From Acidimicrobiaceae bacterium (lineage in GTDB: Bacteria; Actinomycetota; Acidimicrobiia; Acidimicrobiales; UBA8592): DNA of 11,895 nt. This document shows, in pieces, positions 1 through 6,712 of this stretch. The stretch is taken from NCBI GenBank assembly GCA_002715405.1, contig PAZD01000010.1, positions 4,211-16,105 of the forward strand, written 5' to 3'. The stretch's first letter is position 1, and the number at the start of each line of letters is the position of its first letter. A model generated the notes under the pieces. It saw only the letters and a list, made by a program, of their open reading frames with translations, was not told where the DNA came from and did not search any database. A program made the translations under genes and the position numbers.

Positions 1-106
1 ATGCATGTAGGCAAGTTTAATTTCAAAAGATTTCTCCGCATGCGGCAACTTAGATAAGTTCACGCTCTTTTCAGCCTCGCTTAACCCGTTGGCCGAAAAT
101 TACGAA
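1..106. other. Left-edge intergenic stretch, possible nrdR start at the edge
   Basis: No gene is contained in these bases. A perfect palindrome, CCGCATGCGG, lies at 36-45, but no T-run follows it on either strand, so it is not called a terminator. On the minus strand, bases 6 to 1 read ATG CAT (Met-His) and run off the window. In Mycobacterium the gene after the lexA-divergent LysM gene is nrdR, and several NrdR proteins begin Met-His-Cys-Pro, so this could be the nrdR start. Two codons cannot prove it, and no good ribosome binding site is visible in front of it. Confidence 0.3.
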
Positions 107-568
107 TTAGCTACTAAGTATCAACCGCTGTCCAACATATATAGAGCTACCACCGTTGAGAGAGGCAAGCCGGTCAACTGTATCCCGGGGATCTCCATCG
201 TCATCAATACCGTTAGCGATTGACCACAACGTATCGCCAGGCTCAACAATATAGATTTCCCGCGGGGCTGTATTAGTAAGATCTGCCCCTACCTCTTTTT
301 CTCCTACTCCTACGACTAAGGAAAACACAGTCCAAAAAAGAGCTCCGACAATTATTAGTGCTAAACCTACGAAAACCCTCCGACGTAAATAAACACCGGA
401 GCGGGATTCACGTGTTTGAATTGCCTTAGGCGCATCAATTGGACGGTTGTCGAAAGAACGCAGTCCATTGTCACTTGAGGGTATTTGTGTAAACATTGGT
501 TTAAAAAGGTGACTATTTCTCATATCGCTATTCTCCCAGGAGGGTGTGACAATAGTTCCAGTTGACAT
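107..568 (-). CDS. Bitopic membrane protein with extracellular LysM domain, probable SOS cell-division inhibitor
   Basis: This protein of about 153 residues has a polar N-terminal tail of about 60 residues, a basic RRR stretch, one membrane helix at about 65-89 (VFVGLALIIVGALF core), then a single LysM domain at about 106-151 with the typical PGDTLWSIA motif and a closing VGQRLIL. The predicted topology is N-terminus inside and LysM outside, bound to peptidoglycan. It is divergent from lexA and shares its operator region. This is the position of Rv2719c (ChiZ) in Mycobacterium tuberculosis and resembles the setting of other SOS division inhibitors (DivS of Corynebacterium, YneA of Bacillus). 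A role in halting septation during DNA damage is inferred from position and architecture. The ATG at 568 is preferred; an in-frame TTG at 574 lies closer to the AAGGA ribosome binding site (4 bases against 10), so the start is uncertain. The stop is TAA. Confidence 0.85.
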   Translation of the reverse strand: MSTGTIVTPSWENSDMRNSHLFKPMFTQIPSSDNGLRSFDNRPIDAPKAIQTRESRSGVYLRRRVFVGLALIIVGALFWTVFSLVVGVGEKEVGADLTNTAPREIYIVEPGDTLWSIANGIDDDGDPRDTVDRLASLNGGSSIYVGQRLILSS

Positions 569-599
569 TTTCAATATTTCCTTAGTTAATACTTGACTT

Positions 600-672
600 C
601 GAACAATTGTTCGGCGAACATAGGTTCTACGAACGTTTGTTCCTATACTGATGTTACCCGAACATATGTTCG
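600..672. promoter_or_regulatory. Four LexA boxes (SOS operator array) between the LysM gene and lexA
   Basis: Four matches to CGAAC-N4-GTTCG are present: 600-613 (CGAACAATTGTTCG, perfect palindrome), 615-628 (CGAACATAGGTTCT, one end base off), 630-643 (CGAACGTTTGTTCC, one end base off) and 659-672 (CGAACATATGTTCG, perfect palindrome). The first three start exactly 15 bases apart and the fourth starts 29 bases after the third. This is the established operator type for LexA in Gram-positive bacteria, and the array lies between lexA and a LysM gene. LexA autorepression and repression of the LysM gene are strongly implied. Confidence 0.95.
621..649 (+). promoter_or_regulatory. Candidate lexA promoter
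   Basis: A good -10 element, TATACT, is at 644-649. The matching -35 position, 621-626 (TAGGTT), is poor, as is common in regulated promoters. LexA box 3 (630-643) fills the spacer and abuts the -10. Another -35-like element, TTGACT at 593-598, lies just before box 1 but has no good -10 at 16-18 bases. Transcription would start near 656, about 80 bases before the GTG start. Confidence 0.45.
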
Positions 673-679
673 ATTACAA
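651..679 (-). promoter_or_regulatory. Candidate promoter of the LysM gene with a LexA box in its spacer
   Basis: Read on the minus strand, TTGTAA (674-679) and TAACAT (651-656) are separated by exactly 17 bases. LexA box 4 (659-672) lies wholly in that spacer. Each hexamer matches four of six consensus bases. The predicted leader then runs through boxes 3, 2 and 1, so bound LexA could also block elongation. Confidence 0.5.
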
Positions 680-736
680 CCATGTAATTCGAATTTGCGG
701 CAAAAACGTCTTTAGCTGAGAAATACAGGAGGGATA

Positions 737-1384
737 GTGCCAGAAAATCAATTAACAAAGCGCCAAACACAAATTCTGCAATTTATTGACCGTACAATCC
801 GCGATAAGGGCTACCCCCCAACGGTTCGTGAAATAGGGCAGGCGGTTGGACTTAATTCTCCATCAACGGTCCATAACCACCTGAACAACCTTCAAGACTC
901 TGGGTATCTGCGCCGCGACCCTACTAAAAATAGAGCAATTGAAGTCCACTGGGACGCAGGATCAGGGGCAGTTATTGATAGAAGGCCCGTGACTCATGTC
1001 CCACTAGTGGGCGACGTTGCAGCCGGATCTGGCGTACTTGCAGCCCAAAATGTCGAAGAAGTTATGCCACTCCCTTCGGACCTCACTGGAGAGGGAGAAC
1101 TATTCATGCTGAGAGTTCGAGGAGACTCAATGATTGAAGCAGGAATTTTTGACGGAGATTATGTCGTCGCAAAAAAGCAAACAACCGCTGATTCCGGAGA
1201 AATCGTTGTTGCTGGAATACCCGGTGACGAGGCCACCGTCAAAACATACACCAAAGAGGGATCGGACATTATCCTTTCCCCTTCTAATTCAACGATGTCG
1301 CCGATGAGTTTTAGTCCCAGCGATCATGCAGAAGGTCAAGTTCTTATTTTCGGCAAAGTAGTTACTGTTCTAAGAAAAATTTAA
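737..1384 (+). CDS. lexA: LexA, SOS transcriptional repressor (self-cleaving)
   Basis: This 215-residue protein is of normal family length. The N-terminal winged helix-turn-helix spans about residues 1-70 (LTKRQTQILQFI, then GYPPTVREIG and STVHNHLN). The C-terminal S24 peptidase domain contains the scissile Ala96-Gly97 in VGDVAAG, the nucleophile Ser131 in VRGDSM and the general base Lys169 in ATVKTY. All residues needed for RecA-stimulated autocleavage are present. The start is GTG, set by AGGAGG at 727-732 four bases upstream. It represses SOS genes by binding CGAAC-N4-GTTCG sites, and four of these lie directly upstream. Its stop codon overlaps the convergent dapE stop by four bases. Identification is secure. 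Confidence 0.98.
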   Translation: MPENQLTKRQTQILQFIDRTIRDKGYPPTVREIGQAVGLNSPSTVHNHLNNLQDSGYLRRDPTKNRAIEVHWDAGSGAVIDRRPVTHVPLVGDVAAGSGVLAAQNVEEVMPLPSDLTGEGELFMLRVRGDSMIEAGIFDGDYVVAKKQTTADSGEIVVAGIPGDEATVKTYTKEGSDIILSPSNSTMSPMSFSPSDHAEGQVLIFGKVVTVLRKI

Positions 1385-2451
1385 AGGCCCGTCTCTAATA
1401 AATTTCTGAGGACTAAATAGCAGGAATCAATAGCTGGTTTTGTAACGCGTTCTTCCCGGGTGTGAGCAAGAGTTGCATCGCCGGGGCCAAAGTTTGCAGC
1501 TGGAACATCTCGTTGATCAAAGAAAGCTACATCTGTCCACCCCAACTTTGCTTGCACTTGAAGGTCGTGTCTTCCAACCATTGACGCAAGTAACGGGTTG
1601 GAAAGTCCTGGTTTAGCCGGTGGAGCAGAATCTACAAGCGTAAGAACGTCTTCTGACGAGAGGAGAGGCGTTAATAAGCTTCGAACGGAATCCGCGGCCT
1701 CCTCAAGGGTCCTATCAGGGGCGACCCTATGATTTATAGTCAAAGTAGCACTATCTGGGACTACATTTCCTGCAATTCCCCCTTCTACTCGAACCGCCTG
1801 AAGTGCTTCTCGGTATTCACAACCTTCGATAACAGGTTTTCTCTCTTCATAAGAATCTAGGGCTTGAAGAACTTCTCCGAGACGATGGACAGCGTTCAAA
1901 CCCATCCAAGGTCGAGCAGTGTGAGCCCTTTCTCCCTTTAGTTCAAGGGTAAATCGCATTGTCCCTTGACATCCTGCTTCAACAGTCCCAGAAGTAGGTT
2001 CTCCTAAGAGTGCCAAATCTGCTTGAAGTAATTCAGGATTAAATAGTTCGATCTCCTTAAGGCCATTATGTTCTGCAGCAACTTCCTCTCTAGCATAAAA
2101 GACATACGTCATATCAAGCGCTGGCTCTGCAACAAATTCAGCCAACGAAAGCATCACAGCAATACCGCCTTTCATATCCGCCGCCCCGAGGCCCCATAAC
2201 GTATCACCTTCTATTCTGGCGATAGAATTTTCGTTTGGAGGCACCGTATCGGGATGGCCACCTAGTAAAAGCCGAACGTCTTTTTGCATATCTGTTCTCG
2301 ATATCAAATTGTTTCCAACACGAGAAGTTTCCAGCCATGGAATAGCTTTTAGTCGAGCATGTAAATAATCGACAATTGCTTCTTCTTCAAAACTAACTGA
2401 AGGTATATCAATCAAAGTAGCGGTTAGTTCAAATGGATTCGGTTCAGTCAC
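1381..2451 (-). CDS. dapE: Succinyl-diaminopimelate desuccinylase DapE (M20 family)
   Basis: It hydrolyses N-succinyl-LL-diaminopimelate to succinate and LL-diaminopimelate in the cytoplasm, a step toward meso-diaminopimelate and lysine. At 356 residues it has the di-zinc M20 layout: His66 and Asp68 in GGHPDTVPP, bridging Asp92 in GLGAADMKGG, catalytic Glu122 and metal ligand Glu123 in AREEVAAEHNG, Glu151 in GEPT, the dimerisation domain from about 165 to 275 (His177 in RAHTARPW), and C-terminal His330 in LAHTREE. This matches the Gram-positive/actinobacterial DapE type. The start is GTG, with AGGA seven bases upstream. A 105-base gap separates it from dapC upstream; it holds a 6-base inverted repeat (2490-2495/2506-2511) without a T-run and no convincing promoter, so co-transcription with dapC is possible. 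Other M20 deacylases are alternatives, but the dapC and dapF neighbours favour DapE. Confidence 0.9.
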   Translation of the reverse strand: MTEPNPFELTATLIDIPSVSFEEEAIVDYLHARLKAIPWLETSRVGNNLISRTDMQKDVRLLLGGHPDTVPPNENSIARIEGDTLWGLGAADMKGGIAVMLSLAEFVAEPALDMTYVFYAREEVAAEHNGLKEIELFNPELLQADLALLGEPTSGTVEAGCQGTMRFTLELKGERAHTARPWMGLNAVHRLGEVLQALDSYEERKPVIEGCEYREALQAVRVEGGIAGNVVPDSATLTINHRVAPDRTLEEAADSVRSLLTPLLSSEDVLTLVDSAPPAKPGLSNPLLASMVGRHDLQVQAKLGWTDVAFFDQRDVPAANFGPGDATLAHTREERVTKPAIDSCYLVLRNLLETGL

Positions 2452-2556
2452 AAAATATTCCTAAATTAGTTTGAATAGGTAAGTTTCGTCTTGAAAGCAT
2501 TGGTATTCAAGGTATTTAACCAGAATCTTATCTTCCTTTCTCCATGAACTTGATTT

Positions 2557-3657
2557 TTAATTGGAGATTCGGTCTGTAATTAGACTCAACTTTTCAAGCG
2601 TTTGGACAGCAGCCACACGAACATGCCCAGAAGAACCAAAAAAGGTTCCAGGTGCGACTAGCACCCCTACTTCGGTTGCGAGTCGCTCTACTAAATGCCA
2701 TGGCTCAGCAGAGCCACTAGCAACCCACAAGTAGAAAGCGCCGTCCGGAAAATTTGTGTTAATCCCTATAGAATTTAAACAGTTTTGAAGGAACTCCAAC
2801 CGTTCTTTATACCGCATTCGCTGTTCTTCTACATGATCATCATCAGAGTACGCTAACGCTGCTGCCGTTTGAACAGGTCCTGGAACCATCTTCCCAGAGT
2901 GCTTTCTGATTTCTTTAAGCCAATGCACAAGATCCTCATCACCTGCATAGAATCCAGCACGAATTCCTGCAAGGTTTGACCTTTTTGATAGGGAATGAAC
3001 AGCTACTACCCCAGAAAGACCATTATTCAAAATCGTCTGCGGGGACTGTGACCAAGTGAATTCAGCGTAACATTCATCACTAAAAATCGGAATTTCGTTA
3101 GCTCGACCCCAATCGGCAATAGCGTCCAAATCGCATAGAACTCCTGAGGGGTTACTTGGTGAATTAACCCAGAGCATCAATGCCCTTTCAATATCTCTAG
3201 GGTCCAGATCTGAAAGTAGCAGTTGACCATTGTCGCCAATTGCTACTGGAACAGCCCTACAACCTGAGAGATGTGCTCCCATAGCATAAGAGGGGTAACT
3301 AACTTCGGGATATAGAACTGTGTCTTTATCTGGACTACGTAAACGAAGATAATTGGGGGTCGAGACAACAAATTCTTTTGTTCCAATGCAAGCTCCGATA
3401 TTTTTCTCCGTATCGAGACGAACATCAAAGCGTCGCCTCACCCATTCCTGGCAACTATTACGAAAATCTTGAGATCCCACCGACGGAGGATAACCCCTTT
3501 CACTATTTGACTCGGCCAAGGAATTTACTACAAGAGGCGGGGGCGGATCACAGGGGGTTCCTACCGAAAGGTCCACAACTCCCCCAGCGTGTTTGGAAGC
3601 AATCAATCGATAAGGCTCAAGTAAATCGTATGGATAAGGAGGTAGATCAAATGCCAT
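2557..3657 (-). CDS. dapC: Succinyldiaminopimelate aminotransferase DapC (PLP fold type I)
   Basis: It is predicted to transfer the amino group of glutamate to N-succinyl-2-amino-6-ketopimelate, giving the DapE substrate. The 366-residue class I/II aminotransferase shows NSPSNPSG (165-172), cofactor-binding Asp194 in SDECYAEF, the Schiff-base Lys225 in SLSKRSN, GIRAGF (231-236) and the carboxylate-binding Arg347 in HVRVA. PPYPYD at the N-terminus and GTPCDPPP resemble actinobacterial DapC. The ATG at 3657 is chosen because family members begin close to this motif. A TTG at 3690 would add 11 residues but has no ribosome binding site. The start lies inside the end of hflX (11-base overlap) behind a weak GAGAGA, which suggests translational coupling. 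Substrate specificity is inferred from the dapE and dapF neighbours; related aminotransferases are hard to separate by motif alone. Confidence 0.85.
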   Translation of the reverse strand: MAFDLPPYPYDLLEPYRLIASKHAGGVVDLSVGTPCDPPPPLVVNSLAESNSERGYPPSVGSQDFRNSCQEWVRRRFDVRLDTEKNIGACIGTKEFVVSTPNYLRLRSPDKDTVLYPEVSYPSYAMGAHLSGCRAVPVAIGDNGQLLLSDLDPRDIERALMLWVNSPSNPSGVLCDLDAIADWGRANEIPIFSDECYAEFTWSQSPQTILNNGLSGVVAVHSLSKRSNLAGIRAGFYAGDEDLVHWLKEIRKHSGKMVPGPVQTAAALAYSDDDHVEEQRMRYKERLEFLQNCLNSIGINTNFPDGAFYLWVASGSAEPWHLVERLATEVGVLVAPGTFFGSSGHVRVAAVQTLEKLSLITDRISN

Positions 3658-4996
3658 CGAGATTCTCTCGTTCTCGAATAAATGAAGCAAGGCGCGATTT
3701 TGTAAAAGTGTCGAGTCTTGCCTGTATTAATATTCCCTCTTCAGTTGCTTGTTCCTCGATCACCTGTCCTTCTCGGTGCACCTGAGCCAAAACATCACCT
3801 TTATCAAAAGGAATAGCTAACTGAACAACATCCCAAACGGAACGTAATTCGTCAGCGATTGCGGATAGGAACTTGTCGATACCGGCTCCGGAGTGGGCAG
3901 AAATAGCAACAGAATCTGGATACTCCATCAAAAACTTCGAAGGATCAGACTTGTCTGACTTGTTGAATATAATCATTTCTGGGACTTCGCCCGCCCCTAT
4001 TTCTTCAAGGACCTTACGCACAGCCTTTATTTGCGTTTCAGGGGAAGAATGACTGCAGTCAACAACATGAACGAGCAAATCAGCATCAATTACAACGTCT
4101 AAAGTAGTCTTAAATGCTTCAACTAACTGATGGGGTAGTTTTTGAATGAATCCAACAGTATCGGTGAGAAAAATCGACTCTCCTCCGGGCAACTGCAAAC
4201 GACGCGTCAGCGGATCCAAAGTCGCGAAAAGGCGATCTGCCACGATGGCATCAGAATTTGCTAGAAGGTTTAGTAGAGTAGACTTTCCAGCATTGGTATA
4301 GCCCACTATTGCCACTGACTGATTGTGTGACCGCCTCCGTCGTTTTGATTGGTTATCTCTATGAGCACCGACTGCTTTAAGTTGTTTTTGAAGTTTGTGC
4401 ACTCGTTGTACAAGTCTCCGCCTATCAACTTCGAGTTTCGTTTCACCTGGCCCTCTGGTACCTATACCTCCTGCTTGTTGGCTTAATTCTCTACCTTGAC
4501 CTTTGAGTCGAGGTAAGCGGTACTGTAATTGCGCTAGTTCTACTTGCGCTTTTCCTTCAGGAGTGTTGGCATTTTGGGCAAAAATATCCAATATGACAGC
4601 GGTCCTATCTAAAGCTGATCGGTGAAATATTTTTTCTAGGTTAAATTGTTGCGCGGGGGTGAGTTCATCGTTAAATACAACAGAGTCGACGTCTAAAGAC
4701 TCTGCTAGTTGATAAATCTCGTTCGCTTTGCCCTTGCCAATAAACGTAGCAGGGTCAGGGGATGTTCTTCTCTGTATCACTGTCTCTACTACATCAGCGC
4801 CAGCAGTATCTATAAGTCGACACAACTCATTTAGCTCGACATGTGTTGAAATTTCATTTTTTTCTTCGTCGATTAAACCCACTACGATAATTCGTTCTCT
4901 GAAAGAACGGTCGATCAACCCTCGTTCCTCACCGGCAAGTTCACCAAAGCCACCCCGATGAGATTCATCCTTAGTCGCTAGGATCTCATTATCCAT
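3647..4996 (-). CDS. hflX: HflX, ribosome-binding GTPase
   Basis: This 449-residue HflX has the glycine-rich N-terminal domain with GKGKANE and the family signature GTRGPGETKLE (about 179-189), then a coiled basic linker and the G domain: G1 GYTNAGKST (232-240), G3 DTVG (279-282), G4 NKSD (345-348) and G5 SAHSG (366-370). HflX proteins bind the 50S subunit and split or rescue stalled ribosomes under stress; in mycobacteria it is linked to antibiotic tolerance. The ATG at 4996 is chosen because GAGGT lies eight bases upstream. A TTG at 5020 would give 457 residues but lacks a ribosome binding site. It overlaps dapF by 8 bases and dapC by 11, and the sequence CTCGATGG occurs at both start sites. 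Identification is secure. Confidence 0.97.
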   Translation of the reverse strand: MDNEILATKDESHRGGFGELAGEERGLIDRSFRERIIVVGLIDEEKNEISTHVELNELCRLIDTAGADVVETVIQRRTSPDPATFIGKGKANEIYQLAESLDVDSVVFNDELTPAQQFNLEKIFHRSALDRTAVILDIFAQNANTPEGKAQVELAQLQYRLPRLKGQGRELSQQAGGIGTRGPGETKLEVDRRRLVQRVHKLQKQLKAVGAHRDNQSKRRRRSHNQSVAIVGYTNAGKSTLLNLLANSDAIVADRLFATLDPLTRRLQLPGGESIFLTDTVGFIQKLPHQLVEAFKTTLDVVIDADLLVHVVDCSHSSPETQIKAVRKVLEEIGAGEVPEMIIFNKSDKSDPSKFLMEYPDSVAISAHSGAGIDKFLSAIADELRSVWDVVQLAIPFDKGDVLAQVHREGQVIEEQATEEGILIQARLDTFTKSRLASFIRERENLDGI

Positions 4997-5795
4997 CGAG
5001 AGATACCTCAAATTCTGCAATTCGGGAGGAGCTACCTGTCAAAATAACCTTTTCTGACGAAAGTACGATTCTCGCCTGCCCTCCAGCCATAACAACATCC
5101 ACATCTTTATCTACTAACCCCCACTCATGGGCGACATAGGAGCTGGCAGCAGCACCTGTTCCACAAGCCAAGGTTACCCCCGCCCCGCGCTCCCACGTGA
5201 GCATAGAAAGTTGATTACTATTTTCTGCTTTCACAAAGTGAACGTTAATCCCGACTGGTTTCCATAAGGATTCAATATGCGAACCTGCCCCAGCAACATC
5301 GACTCCATCAAGGCTTTCAACCTCGATCACTACATGAGGATTTCCTATGTCTGCAGTAGCTACGCGCACAATGCTAATAGATGGGTGTTTAAGAAAATCT
5401 AAATGAGGAAGATCTGGGCCACCTCGGATAGGCCCCATCTCTACGGTAATTTCTGCCTTTTCACCACGTAGATTATTTAATGAGACGTTCCTGATTCCTG
5501 AGTCCGTCAAAATCTGTAGCTTTGTTTTCTCTTCAAATCTAGAAAAAGTCTCTTGCGCAAGACATCTGATTCCGTTTCCAGACATTTCGGCCAATGTCCC
5601 GTCTGCGTTAAATAAGGTCATTTGAATATCGATGTCCTCCGCCAATGGCGGAGTACCAAAAATTAAGCCATCAGCATTGAATCCATTCGAAGGGTCACAT
5701 ACGGAACGCGCAATATCTCCCCCATTCGTAGGAATAGCGTCCTCAATGGCAACCAGAAATGTATTCCCGAGTCCTTCATATTTGATTAGATGCAT
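4989..5795 (-). CDS. dapF: Diaminopimelate epimerase DapF with Ser in place of the first catalytic Cys
   Basis: DapF converts LL- to meso-diaminopimelate, used for peptidoglycan cross-linking and lysine. The 268-residue protein shows the family N-terminus KYEGLGN, the FNADG motif, GNPHVV and the second catalytic cysteine Cys211 in ACGTGAAA. At the first catalytic position (Cys73 in Haemophilus, normally in CGNG) it reads MSGNGIRC: Ser72, codon at 5580-5582. All else looks like an intact epimerase. Ser may work as a weaker acid/base, activity may be altered, or this may be a lineage variant. The ATG at 5795 is preferred because family members start just before KxxGLGN; an ATG at 5804 adds Met-Ala-Thr. 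A weak GAAAG lies about nine bases before 5795. It overlaps the end of miaA by 10 bases and hflX by 8. Confidence 0.92.
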   Translation of the reverse strand: MHLIKYEGLGNTFLVAIEDAIPTNGGDIARSVCDPSNGFNADGLIFGTPPLAEDIDIQMTLFNADGTLAEMSGNGIRCLAQETFSRFEEKTKLQILTDSGIRNVSLNNLRGEKAEITVEMGPIRGGPDLPHLDFLKHPSISIVRVATADIGNPHVVIEVESLDGVDVAGAGSHIESLWKPVGINVHFVKAENSNQLSMLTWERGAGVTLACGTGAAASSYVAHEWGLVDKDVDVVMAGGQARIVLSSEKVILTGSSSRIAEFEVSLDG

Positions 5796-6712
5796 TGTCG
5801 CCATTCTTTCACAAGACTAGGGATTAGCTCTAATGGATTTTCGTCAATATCAAACCATTGAATTCTCGGATCTCGTCGAAACCATCGTTCTTGCCTTCGC
5901 GCGAACTTTTTTGTTTTCTGAACTGTACTTTTAATTGCTTCTGACAAGCTGACACTACCTTCTAAATGTTCGAGAAACTGGCGGTACCCCAGAGCCTGTC
6001 GAGCTGTTCGAGATAATTGGTTCCTATTGTCTATTAGTTGCCTCACTTCATCAACAAAACCATCCTGTATTTGTTGAGCGAATCTTATATCTATACGATT
6101 ATCTATCTCTGATCTACTCCACCGAGGAGCAACCATTTGAAAGCGTGAATTCGGATACCGCTGAAGACCTGGGCCATAGCTAGAGAAGGGTCTACCGCTA
6201 CCAAGAGTCACTTCAAGAGCCCGTAAAATCCTTCGTCTGTTTGTTTCTTCCATCCGACCAGCTGCGATTGGATCCATCTTTAGAAGAAGTTTATGTAACT
6301 TGGTTGTATCAGACTCTTCTTCAAGTTCTTCCGCAACAGATGGATACTGTTGCGGAATTTCAAAGTTATCTATCACGGCACGTAAGTGAAGGCCGGTTCC
6401 CCCGACAAGAAGCGGGATAGCTCCCCGTCCCTCTATTTCTGCAATAGCGCTTTGGGCTTCACTTTGGAATTGACTAAGGGAAAAATCAGTACTCGGTTCT
6501 ACGATGTCAATAAGATGATGGGGAACTTCAATCTGTTCCGCTCTTGTTGGTTTTGCGGTACCAATATCCATCCCTCGATAAATTTGCATTGAGTCGATAG
6601 AAACAATTTCGATATTTGGGATTGTCCTAGCTAGCTCCATAGCGATAGATGACTTCCCCGACGCAGTTGTTCCTACGATAGACAAAACCGGCGTATCGGA
6701 ATCTAGAATCAC
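5786..6712 (-). CDS. miaA: MiaA, tRNA dimethylallyltransferase
   Basis: MiaA transfers a dimethylallyl group to N6 of A37 in tRNAs reading UNN codons, making i6A37, the substrate of MiaB. The 308-residue protein has the P-loop GTTASGKSS (14-22), catalytic Asp40 in IDSMQIYRGMDIGTAKPT, VPHHLID (63-69), VGGTGLH (103-109, where Tyr is more usual than His) and the C-terminal KFARRQERWFRR. Length is normal for the family. It starts with GTG in the overlap GTGA, sharing four bases with the miaB stop, so the two consecutive steps of the same modification are translationally coupled. Identification is secure. Confidence 0.97.
   Translation of the reverse strand: MILDSDTPVLSIVGTTASGKSSIAMELARTIPNIEIVSIDSMQIYRGMDIGTAKPTRAEQIEVPHHLIDIVEPSTDFSLSQFQSEAQSAIAEIEGRGAIPLLVGGTGLHLRAVIDNFEIPQQYPSVAEELEEESDTTKLHKLLLKMDPIAAGRMEETNRRRILRALEVTLGSGRPFSSYGPGLQRYPNSRFQMVAPRWSRSEIDNRIDIRFAQQIQDGFVDEVRQLIDNRNQLSRTARQALGYRQFLEHLEGSVSLSEAIKSTVQKTKKFARRQERWFRRDPRIQWFDIDENPLELIPSLVKEWRQCI

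Noticed and set aside
36..45. CCGCATGCGG as a terminator or an NrdR box
   Set aside because: There is no T-run, and it does not match the 16-base NrdR box pattern.
686..695. Palindrome AATTCGAATT upstream of lexA, as a fifth LexA box
   Set aside because: It lacks the GAAC-N4-GTTC spacing and half-sites.
2490..2511. Inverted repeat CTTGAA/TTCAAG in the dapC-dapE gap, as a terminator
   Set aside because: The stem is only six bases with a 10-base loop and no T-run follows on the minus strand.
3378..3785. Plus-strand open frame opposite dapC and hflX
   Set aside because: It is a shadow of two conserved genes on the other strand and resembles no family.
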